From the NCBI GenBank assembly GCA_949752795.1, contig OX457056.1, positions 93,084,942 through 93,148,941 of the forward strand: a stretch of DNA of 64,000 bases, in the 5' to 3' direction. The stretch is from Hyperoodon ampullatus (Eukaryota; Chordata; Mammalia; Artiodactyla; Ziphiidae). This document shows positions 50,361 to 60,659 of this stretch, one piece after another (position 1 is the stretch's first letter; each line of letters starts with the position of its first letter). Both the position numbers and the translations under genes were made by a program. The notes below the pieces were generated by a model that was not told where the DNA came from, made no database searches, and saw only the letters and a list, made by a program, of their open reading frames with translations.

Positions 50361-51494
50361 TCATTATTATTCTCATCATCTAAGAAACTTCAAATTGACT
50401 TAGTTGAATAGTTCATTAACTCAACCATCTCTCTAGATGATGCTGAGGGCTAGTCTATAAGATATTGCTCTTGAAAGATTAGCATCTGCATAAACAGATC
50501 CTAAGAAATTATGCCCCAGTATACACTATGTAGAGATAAAACTTAGAGTTACTATATATGTAAACACTGAGGAATTTTAGATGATTTGTGTTTTCACCAT
50601 TAGGAAGAAAAAGGTAGAAAAACAGGGTAGAAGCACTTTAAGTGGGAAAGATGTCAGTAGGAAGCCCCAGACATGGAGCTCTGTGTGCTGTGGACCACAG
50701 ACAGGCCTGCCTGCTTAAAGCAGAGATGTTGGTCCAGAATGTACTAGGATGAGGGTAATTAGATAAGTAACGAGGTGATGGATGGAAAATAAATTAAAAG
50801 TTATAGCTGATGATAAATGGTGATAATGTATATGCATTGATTTACCATTTCTCCCTGCTTTTTCCATCTACCTGGGGTCTCAAAGATGAGCAACCTCCTT
50901 TCTGGAGGTGGATATGACAGACCATTTTGCAAGCACTTGAAGTCATTCACGAAACACAAACATCTTGTGATCTGGAGCAGTCACTTAGGATTGTGACTCA
51001 CACTGCGAATCTGAGCAATGCTGTTGCTTAGGACCAAGCCATAAACATCTGACTGCCCTACTTGATGAGTCCTTGGCATGCTAAGTTGGCAATAGGCCCT
51101 TCAGAGATAAAGTTGTATCAATCAGAAAATGTCTAAGGTCTACATGGAAAAGGAAGTCTTTTGGAAAGGAAACAAGTCAGGGTATCTGAATACTACATTA
51201 AGATTTCCCTACTTCACTTTGTTTCTATTAGATGGGTTGGGATGAAGAAAGAGCGCTCAGGCCAACTTTCTAAGGCACCTGGTTGGCTAAAGGAGGCTAT
51301 TTCGAACTCTAATCCCAAATTCCCACCAAGCCACCTTACAACCTTGATTTGGTTTCCAAATCTACTGTATTCCAGTCCCATTGTCAAGTGGTAAGGACTT
51401 GATTACCGCTAGATAGATTGACCAAGAGATTATACAGTTCCTGAGAGCAGGGAAGTGAGACTCTGCAACATAGTCAGCTTTCAACAAATATGTT

Positions 51495-51572
51495 AAATAC
51501 TATGTGCCAATTACTCTGGTGGGCACTATACCCAAATACTATGTGCCAATTACTCTGGTGGGCACTATACCC
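51495..51572. repeat. Perfect 39-bp tandem duplication
   Basis: Two identical 39-bp units (51495-51533 and 51534-51572), each starting AAATACTATGTGCC and ending GGGCACTATACCC. The absence of any difference between the units indicates a recent event. Confidence 0.95.
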
Positions 51573-51698
51573 ATCAGACCTTGAGGCCTTTTCTGACCAC
51601 CGTCCTAACCATCACCTCAACCCTCAGTAATTTCATCTTATCTTAATGCTGCAACTATTATGTGAATACAGTTTAAGTACTGTAGACTGATGCCATTT

Positions 51699-52046
51699 AT
51701 TTATTTATTTATTTTTGGCTGCATTGGGTCTTGGTTGTTGCGCGCGAGCTTTCTCTAGTTGCGGCGAGTGGGGGTTATGGGGGCTACTCTTGGTTGCATG
51801 CATGGGTTTCTCATTGCGGTAGCTTCTCTTGTTGCAGAGCACGGGCTCTAGGCGCGGGGGCTTCAGTAGTTGTGGCACGTGGGCTCAGTAGTTGTGGCTC
51901 ACAGGCTCTAGAGCACAGGCTCAGTAGTTGTGGCGCACGGGCTTAGTTGCTCTGCGGCACGTGGGATCTTCCCGGACCAGGGCTCGAACCCGTGTCCCCT
52001 GCATTGGCAGGCGGACTCTTAACCACTGCGCCACCAGGGAAGTCCA
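51699..52046 (-). mobile_element. CHR-1 SINE
   Basis: Reverse CHR-1 beginning with ATTT repeats and ending with the reverse complement of GGACTTCCCTGGTGGCGCAG. A perfect 13-bp duplication, ACTGATGCCATTT, lies at 51686-51698 and 52047-52059. Confidence 0.94.
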
Positions 52047-52309
52047 ACTGATGCCATTTTTACTTCTAGCCCCAATTTCTCTTAAGTTCAGATCCATTTT
52101 TCCAACTCCTACTATACATAAAAAATTTCTCCTTGACTGTTCCAAAAGTACTTACAACTCAAAATGTTTAAAACCAAATACTTTTTCTTCTTCCTCTTCC
52201 ACCCACTCCATCCACAAGCCCACCTGAAACAATGAAAAACTGCTTATCTTCCATCTGTAACCACTATGTTTGTTAATACCATCATCATTAACACAGATAC
52301 CTGAGCTAG

Positions 52310-53005
52310 AAATCCAAATTCCCCACTGACTCATTTCTCTTTCTGTACCCACATTCCATCTAATTAGTAACCAAGGACTGTTGGTGCTCTCTTCCAAATG
52401 ACTCTTGAATTTACCCTTCCTTCTCCTTTCCTGCCACCACTGATTAATGTGACCCTCTTCATCTCAGGACTGGACTTTAAGACTTTAACTGCCTCTGGTT
52501 TCTCTCTTTTCCAATCATTCCTTTACAATGATTACAATACAATCATTGCAATTTTCTGCTTAGCACCTTCAATGACTGTCCATCTAATATAGAGGTATCT
52601 CATAGTACTTCACTTGCCACTCAGACCGTTCGCTTTCTAGCGCTCAGCAGCCCTTGCTGTTTCTCCCTGCTGCATGCAGCCATTCCACCTCCACATAACA
52701 GACATCTACCTTCTAGGCCTGTGCTCACTAGCAGATCTTTGGCCTAGAAGTCTCTTCTCTCACTGATGTTGTGGTGGTGTTGTGTTGTTTTGAAGCTGAG
52801 CATGTCCTACAAACAGTTCAAGGCCCAGTCCCAGAATCCCTGATGCCAGCCAGAACAAAGAATGGCTCTCTTCTCCATGGTTTCATAGATTGTTGCATTC
52901 CATTAGAATTCATCAAGGGTTGTGGTTAGATTCTGGCCATCTTTGTTACCCTAGCACCTAGCACAAGTAGGCACTCAGTAAATAATGGTGAATTGAACTG
53001 AACTG
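52310..53005 (+). repeat. L2 LINE fragment
   Basis: Pyrimidine-rich body ending in TACCCTAGCACCTAGCACAA and GGCACTCAGTAAATAATGGT, an L2 3' terminus. Decayed. Confidence 0.65.
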
Positions 53006-54534
53006 AATTTTAATAGCAACTGTAGCTCTATTTCCAGAAGTTCCTCTAGCAATATGGCCTAGACCTTATATTTTAAATTGGCCATTATTCTGACATGCTT
53101 TGCTTGTGTTTACAACTACATACACCAAGAGTCCTGTCTGGGTAGGGCTCATTCTCCGGCCAATATAATGGTATTGTGATCTTTATTAGTTACATTGTTT
53201 GGAACTCCATTAACTTTTCTGATCTCAGAAAAAGCACAGGTAAGAAGCCTCTTTTAGAACAGCAACGATGCAGTTAACTTTGGCTGCCGTTGTTCCTTTC
53301 TGAACTATGCCTTCTGCATTCATAATTAACATCTCTGTTGCCGTAGAGCACCTGGAACTGAAAAACAGTGTATAACTGAGACATGTATTAAATTCTAAAT
53401 GGAGATGGCATGGCGATAACCTGTGAATAACCAAACATTGAATTAATATTTCAATAAACAATTAAATTGTTCTTTTTCTTTTCTTGTCTCGAAATGTTTT
53501 AATTTTCCCCATTCACATAAAATAGTAACAATTTATGCCATTCGAGGGATAACAAAGAAGCAACTGTCATTTATTTTACTACAGGTGAACATCTTTGAGG
53601 AAAAAGTACTATCTTTAAAAATTTGTTCAGAATTGTTAATTATATTTACATCTATTTTCTGAATCACATTACTTTTTCTTTTACTGATTTTAGAGTTCGA
53701 TATAATTAACTGTTGCTCTAACACCAGTTATTGATGAATGGCTATTGAGGTATCAATGCTCTCAAAAGGAGATGTCAATTTTTCATAATATCTGGGAAGA
53801 CAGTGGTGCTGTGTATGCCCAGAGAATGAGGGACATTGTCTTGTTAAATCAGTTTGCAGTCAATGAGCTCATCAGCTAAATCTGATGGACTGACAGAGAA
53901 ACCAAACATGAGGAAGGAACTATAATACACTGACTAAGACAGTATGTTGGTTTGCCCAGAGCAAGTCAGACAAGGTAGGGCATCCAGCCAAGTCCAGAGA
54001 TTCAGGGCAGACTCCAAATGAGCTCGAGCTAACAAGACAATATCTCTTGTTTTCAACCCTGTGCAAATTATAAACACAAGAGGATGTGGCCATTGTGTTA
54101 TGTTCCCCCAAGCACCACTCATTTAGCTGGGGCTTGAGCAGCTACATAATACTAAAGACAGACAGTAGAGGGAGGACCCCAGCCTTCATCCTGGGGCCAG
54201 ATTTTAGAGGGACCCACAGTGAACCAGTAACCTATTAGTTTTCCTCATTGAGCCAAGTGTCTCCCACCCAAAAAGACACTCTGATTTAGATCCTAGTCCT
54301 GGATCTGATTTGGACAAGTCCTTTAACCTGTGAATACCTCACTGTGGAAATAACTGTTGGAAAAAAAAAATCCTGTCTAGCTTATATTAATTGTGAGATC
54401 CAATGACACAACATATTTAAGACATACTTACAACATATTCTTTGTAAACTCCAAAATGCTATGTAGAGGTAAGATAGAGTTGTGGTTAGGCATCTACCCA
54501 GAACACTGGCATTCTTCTTTCAATCCTGTACTTA

Positions 54535-55240
54535 GTACTGATTGAGCACCTACTGTTCTCAGTGACCCCAACGGACATAAATATCCTCCGGGAGCTTTCA
54601 GTCTAGCAGGGAGATTCTGACAATAAACACACAAACACAGTACACATTATACATTATAGAGTATGCTGGAAAGTGATAAGTGCTATGGGAGAACAAAACA
54701 CAGCATGGTGAGGGGGTTGGGAGTACAGAGGGCACAGTAGGGGCTTTGGTATTTTTAAAATAGTGAGAAAATGACATTTGAGGGAAGACCAGAAGGTGAG
54801 GAAGTGAGCTTGTGGGGAAGAATTCTCACCAGAGGGGAAGGCCAGTGCAAGAGCGGGCCAGACAAGCAAGGAAAGTAGAGCAAGCGAGTAGGTCAATAGA
54901 AGAGGGGGTCAGAGAGATGGACACGGCCAGATAATGGAGGGCCTTTTTGGCCATTGTAATATATTCGGTTTTTGCTCTGACCTGATTTGACTTCTGTTTT
55001 TAGAGGATCTTCTAGCTGCTGGGTTGAGAACAGACTATAGAGGCAAGTATAGGAGGAAAAAGCCCAGTCAGGAGACTAGACTGTGATGTGGCCAGTGTGA
55101 CAGTTTTGGGAGTGTCGAGAGTGGTCAAGTTCTGGATATTTTTAAAGGTAGAGCCATCAGGACTTTCCAATGGAGTAAATGTACAGAGGGAAAGAGAGGA
55201 GTCAGGAGGAGTCCAAAAGTTTGGTTCTGACCCACCAGAA
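54535..55240 (-). repeat. L2 LINE fragment
   Basis: TTGAGCACCTACTGTTCTCA, GGGAGATTCTGACAATAAAC and GGAGGGCCTTTTTGGCCATT are reverse L2 features. Open frames here are chance frames. Confidence 0.65.
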
Positions 55241-56419
55241 GATAGAGCTGCCAGCAACAGAGATGTGCCCATATGGAAGGGAGCTGGAACTCCTCTTCAT
55301 TTTTCCCTCCTAGTTGCAGGAATTCTTCCTGCAAATGTAAAATTGTGCATAAAATTGTGACTACTTGGTGACTGCTAAGGGAACTGACCATTCATCTCCC
55401 TGGACATCACATTTCTCTGGTTGTAACATGAGATGGGCCAGCAGGATAATGGCAAAATTCCTTTACAGCTGTTAAATTCGAGAACCTAGATGTTGCAAAC
55501 AATTCTCGCACTTTTCAAGATTTCTTTCTGTTTTATTTTCTCTTGAAAAAAGTAAGGAAATTCAATCTTTGAACATGATCTTTTTGGTTTAAAATAAAAT
55601 TATTTTGTGATCCTAGTTAGAACATCAAAAAAAAAAAAAAAGAATCTTAATAAGACAGCCTTCTTTAAAAAAAAAATTATGTCCTGCAATTGTTTATATA
55701 GTATCTTGTTCCAGGGAGGTACATGGCTAATCAGGAAACATATTTCCTATGTCATATTTCATCGGAAATCTTGCTCACAGGTTTAAATTACAGCACGCAT
55801 TTTGTGTCACTGTGAAAATATTCTCTTTCACTTTAATGGTACCTGAGTGGACTCAAAATGCTTCTATGGCTGCCTGAAAGAACATTTGGCTCCTGTAGAT
55901 TCTCGCTGTCTTCCTTCAATACTTTTCCATTTCCTCTTGACAACAGCACTATTGATACCATTGGTTCAGGAGGAGAAGTCACTAGAGAAGAATGAAGACC
56001 AAGTATCTGATACTCACAGCCTGATTCCAGAGAGGAATGCAGTATAAACATACATAGATTAATTTAATTTAATTTAAATCCATGGATAATCTCTTAAATT
56101 TGTAGCCCACAAACACAGCATCTCCCCTCCTCCCACATTCCATCAGGCCTGGGGAACACCATCATTGCCATCGTCATAGTTTGTATATATTGAGGGCTAA
56201 CCATGCACCAGGCATTTTCCCACGGTTGTCATAACAACTCATTTAACACCCACAGCCACCCTATGAGACAGGTCATTATTATTTTCATTGTCAAAGGACG
56301 GGAGATTCACACCCAGGACATCCTAACCCTATGCCCAAGCTCAATAGTGCAGTGAAAGTGTTGAGCCTGGGATGGAGCCGGAATGCACACACACTTACTA
56401 CAGTGCATTGTCTCATTGC

Positions 56420-56630
56420 TATCACTGTCTGTCTTATAAGCCCTTCTGCTTGAGGGCACAGGCCAAAATTTATGTTTGTATCAGTTACCCATGAACAGAA
56501 AGCCCTGTGAAAACTCCACGATGAGTGAGACCTAAGCTATCTTGTTCTCCTGGTTTCCCCAGAGGCCTAAAGCAGAGCCTGGCATACTGTAGGCACTCCA
56601 TAAATGCTCACTGAGAAAATGGATGGAAAG
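56420..56630 (+). repeat. L2 LINE 3' end
   Basis: CTTGAGGGCACAGGCCAAAA and CTGTAGGCACTCCATAAATG match L2 3' sequence. Confidence 0.6.
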
Positions 56631-56699
56631 ACGATCCAGATGGGAGTGAAGAAAACTGGTGGCAGAAAAGAAGGGGACTCCAGGAGCCATTGCTCCAGA

Positions 56700-56933
56700 G
56701 CCCCGCCCGCTTAGCACGTCCAGTTTTCAACCTGAGGTTCCCTCCTCCCCCGCCACCCCTCCCTCACTCTGAGGTCGCAGGTTCCAAGGCCCCAGGCAGA
56801 CAGAAGAGCTTGCCCTGCGGTGGATGCCCACCGTGTAAGCAGGAACGAGCAGCCAAGAGGCCCGGCCCACGGGAGGAGCCACGCCCCGCGCACCCACCCC
56901 ACGCACGCACGCACGCGCTCTCAAATGCCAACT

Positions 56934-57000
<67 letters not shown>

Positions 57001-57760
57001 CGCACACACGCCCTCTTCCACGTCCACACTCGTACTCAAACGCGCACACTCCCCAGTCACACTCTTCACAGACACCCTGGCAGGCCTGCAGACACACCTG
57101 CTTCCACAAACGCACACACTCATGGGACTGCACGCTTCTCACACACTCACCACATTCACACGTCCACTCATACACTCTCACATACTCAGCCTAATTCTCA
57201 CATTCATGTATCCACACACTCCTATAGTCACACGCACACTGATGCTTACAACCCCCCAAACTCCTAAACACCTACACTCTTCACTTTTACACTTACACAC
57301 ACGCACACGCTACTCATATTCACTCTTCACACACTTGCTGATATACACATTCACATCATACACACCCTTCCGCACGCACTCATTCTCACGCACGCTCACC
57401 CCGTCTCACACACTCTTCACACGCTCTTGCGCACACACAGTCGCACTCGGTTCCCCCGCCCTGCACTCACGCTCGCGCTTGCGCATCTGCCACGGCGAGG
57501 ACGCTAAGCCCAGCGTGAATGCCGCCGGTGTGCTTGGAGTTTGGGGGCTGTTGCTGATGGAACCCGTTTTCAGGCTGTGGGTTCAATGAGATCTCTCAGA
57601 GCCGCTGCGTTTTCCAGTAAGAACGCTAGGCAAGGACAAGGGGAGACCTAGACCCAGAGAGGGCGACAGACACAGGCAGGTGTATGTTGCAGTTCTCCCG
57701 CGGCGGCAGCCAGAACGCCGGGAAGGAGCAGGCACGCGTGTGAGCACGGCAAAATCTCAG
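56700..57760. other. GC-rich, CpG-containing segment
   Basis: Sequence flanking the CA tract (56700-56940 and 57440-57760) is clearly richer in G/C and CpG than its surroundings, for example ACGCCCCGCGCACCCACC near 56881 and CTCCCGCGGCGGCAG near 57695. It could be a weak CpG island in the GSX2 upstream domain; no start site or exon is evident. Confidence 0.45.
56946..57440. repeat. AC microsatellite grading into CA-rich low-complexity DNA
   Basis: A pure AC run (about 56947-56993) is followed by about 450 bp of degenerate CAC/ACACTC sequence that is strongly poor in G on the plus strand. It creates a 299-codon plus-strand frame rich in His and Thr (56690-57589) and opposed valine/cysteine-rich frames. 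These are low-complexity translations, not a protein family I recognise. Confidence 0.85.
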
Positions 57761-57959
57761 AGCCTATTTACCCCCAACTAGGGATTGGCCTCGCGGGCCT
57801 CTTGCAACTTCTGCCTCCCTCGGCTTCACCCAGACCTGGAGAGAGGAGTGACTGAGCACGGATTTCGGACAGCCCCTGGCAGAGCAGCCCTGTTCCCGTG
57901 CTCAGTCCCTGTGACCTACAGGACATAGCTCAGGAAGCTGTGCGCTAGGGTGAAAAGGG

Positions 57960-58085
57960 GGACAGGGTCAGCATTAGAAAGTCCTCAGTTTGAATTCTCC
58001 CTCTGCCATTTCTAAGCTGTGTGGCCTTGAACAAGTTGCATAACCTCTCTGAGCCTCATTTTTCCTATCTGTAAAATGAGGGATT
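57960..58085 (+). repeat. MIR SINE
   Basis: GTGTGGCCTTGAACAAGTTG and TTTTTCCTATCTGTAAAATG match the MIR core. Confidence 0.85.
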
Positions 58086-58310
58086 AGTCATTCAATAAAT
58101 ACTTATTCCACTCCTAATATATGTCACCTCTGAGCTGGATGTTTTATATACACTGGCGAATAAACAAAACAGACCCAATTTCTGCCCAGTGCAGCTTGCA
58201 GTCAACTGGGGGAGGTACTCAACCAGCACTGACATAAACCTGCAGACATACATATTGATTATGATGAAGGCTTTTGAAGTAAAAGAATAAGATGTTGCTT
58301 TCACCTGCCC
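58086..58310 (-). repeat. L2 LINE fragment
   Basis: TCATTCAATAAATACTTATT and CTGCCCAGTGCAGCTTGCAG resemble the reverse of the L2 3' end. Confidence 0.55.
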
Positions 58311-58583
58311 AAATGTCTTTCAACACTTACTATGTTCTGGGAGCAAGTGAATAAAAACAGTCATATTCCCTATCTCATCCCAATTCCAGTCTGTGCCTCT
58401 TCTGTCATATGGGCCACATTAGACTGGCCTTTGTTATCTTTAATACATAGGAAAACCACATTAACCAAGGAGTGGACAATAAACAAATGAGAAATAATAA
58501 AATTACCTACCTCACAGGGTCATTGCTAGAAATAAATGATGCATTAAAGGCTTAACTCATAGCTGGGCACATGGTAGGTGCTC

Positions 58584-58797
58584 CACTACTATATATAAAA
58601 TAGACTAATAAAGACCTACTGTGTAGCACAGGGAACTCTACTCAATACTCTGTAATGACCTATATGGGAAAAGGATCTAAAAAAGAGTGGATATATACAT
58701 ATATACACATATATATAACTGATTCACTTTGCTGTTCACCTGAAACTAACACAACATTGTAAATCGACTATACTCCAATAAACATTGTTTCTAAAAA
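58584..58797 (+). mobile_element. 5'-truncated L1 3' end
   Basis: GTAGCACAGGGAACTCTACT, ACATTGTAAATCGACTATAC and CCAATAAACATTGTTTCTAA match the copy at 14635-14832. Flanked by ACATGGTAGGTGCTC (58569-58583) and ACATAGTAGGTGCTC (58798-58812), a one-mismatch duplication of the tail of an older MIR or L2. Confidence 0.88.
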
Positions 58798-58839
58798 ACA
58801 TAGTAGGTGCTCAATAAATGCTAGATATTATTAGGAGAT

Positions 58840-59075
58840 AGTATCGCCTAGTGCCTAAAACTTCAGGCTTCCGCATTCTACAGACGGGATCTGAATCCTG
58901 GCTGTGTCATCTCTAGCTCTGTGACCTCGGATAAGCCTTTCAACTTCCATAAGACTCGGGATTCTCATCAGAGAAACAACCATAAAAATAGTGCTTTATC
59001 TGGTAGGGCAGTTATGTAAATTAAATGAGGTTTTGTGGGCAAAGGCTCCTGATTAAGGGCAAGGCACACAATGAG
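58840..59075 (+). repeat. MIR SINE
   Basis: GATCTGAATCCTGGCTGTGT, TCTGTGACCTCGGATAAGCC and TAAATTAAATGAGGTTTTGT follow MIR order. Confidence 0.82.
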
Positions 59076-59179
59076 AGCTCGGGAAATGATGGCTATGAGG
59101 ATTCTCATACCCTCCTGTTTTCTCCCCTGTAAAACAAATCAGCAAAGCTGGAAGGTTTCTCCAGGCCAAAGGAGCCTTG

Positions 59180-59800
59180 AAATTTGGAGCACAGTCCCAA
59201 GTGGGGACTAGCAGGATGGAGCTCGAGGCCTTTGACATGGGTGGGGAACGAGAGGTGGCGAGGTTCTCCGGGGAGGCCCAGGTTGACGGTACGCCCAGAA
59301 ACCGAGGGCCAGAGAAACGCCCGGATGGGTGTCTCTAGGGTGCGGACGCCAGGCTGCGGAGGAGCCTTTGCGGGGGCGGAGAAGGGACTGAGCAGAGGCT
59401 CCGGCTCCCTGGTTACTCATTAGGAAACCCGGGGCTCTGGTACCTCATTCCCAAGCCTCAGGACCCATGGGGCTGCAGGTCGCAGATAATAACAAAAACA
59501 AGAGACGCCACGAGCTCTTACCAAGCACCAGGCCGGGTGCTAGGCAGTGCTTAATTCTTCTACCCTCATTTATCTAGATTCGAGAGCTGCGTGCGTTTTT
59601 CCTAGTTCGCAGATGCGGAAACTGAGATTCTTCTACCAGTCTCCCTGGCCTCGTTTCAGTTCTTGCAGTTAGCCACGAGAAACTCTTCTCGGCTTTTGTG
59701 CGCACCCTTCGGTGTCCTGACACATTCCCCAGCCCCTCCCCCCAATCGCGTCCCAGGCCGAGGCTACCCGGTTGTCCGGCAGGTCACTTCAGCCTTCGGC
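59180..59800. other. CpG-containing GC-rich segment
   Basis: About 600 bp with frequent CpG and GC-box-like GGGGGCGGAG (near 59374). Short frames on both strands show no recognisable protein. An L2/MIR-like piece (59505-59640) lies within. Confidence 0.4.
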
Positions 59801-60502
59801 TTTATCCACTCCCAGAGCCTTGAGGGCTTTACTTTCAAATTCACGCGACTTTTTGTGATTCACCAGATCTGAGTAGATTTGTCGATTCGTTTGACGTACA
59901 GGAAGCACCCAAGGGGACGGGTCTTGTGCAAGGGAACTCCCTGGCACCAAACCTGGCATATAGTAGGCACTCAGTACACACTTTCAACAACTATCAATTG
60001 TTGAATGAGGCTCAGAGGGGTTACTGTCTTGGATAAATGAGGGTAGAATTTACTTGTTATTTCTCAACTCTCACCACCTTCAGGACCACATAGAAAGTGA
60101 CCTATGCTTTTTGTTTTTAAGTTGTGTTCTGTCCACACACCATTCAATCAAAATCTCTAGGGCACCCGTACTCTCCAGGAGATTTTTGTAGATGACCAAG
60201 GTTGAACACCAGAAAGGCCAGATTGCTAAAAATTATAAAGGTTCGCTCTCTTTTTTATAACAATTTTTTTATATATAAAAAACTGTCTTGAATCCCATTA
60301 CTAAGCAGCTATTTAGGCCCAGTGTTTTCAGCAAACTTAGGCCAAGGGAAGTGGAGAATTGGTGCTAATTCAGCCCTCCCCTTACACTCCCAACTCCCCG
60401 ATTCTAACCCAAAACCACCAACTTTGAAAAACGTAGATTTTTTTTTAAAAATGGCAAGCGCCGAGAGAGAACGGGAGAAGGAGGGCGGTGTAGCATTTGC
60501 TT

Positions 60503-60520
60503 CAATTATCCGGATAATTG
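60503..60520. promoter_or_regulatory. Perfect 18-bp palindrome with two ATTA cores (candidate homeodomain site)
   Basis: CAATTATCCGGATAATTG is its own reverse complement. It contains two CAATTA homeodomain-type cores in inverted orientation around TCCGGA. Position upstream of the inferred GSX2 makes a developmental regulatory site plausible; occupancy is unknown. Confidence 0.4.
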
Positions 60521-60659
60521 TTCCCCACCTCAGACTATTGTTAGTAAAGTGAAACAATATTCTATTGGATACAGTCTCAGCCTTTTCAGGCTTGCTCCCT
60601 GCAGCGCCTAGCACACGCTGGGCACTGAGTTGGTGCTCAATAAATTTTATTCTGATGAC

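Noticed and set aside
56690..57589. 299-codon His/Thr-rich frame, the longest in the window
   Set aside because: It reads through AC microsatellite and CA-rich low-complexity DNA; opposed frames are equally open and no domain is visible.
59184..59423. Overlapping frames in GC-rich DNA as a GSX2 exon
   Set aside because: No GSX2 N-terminal or homeodomain sequence is visible, and opposing frames are equally open.
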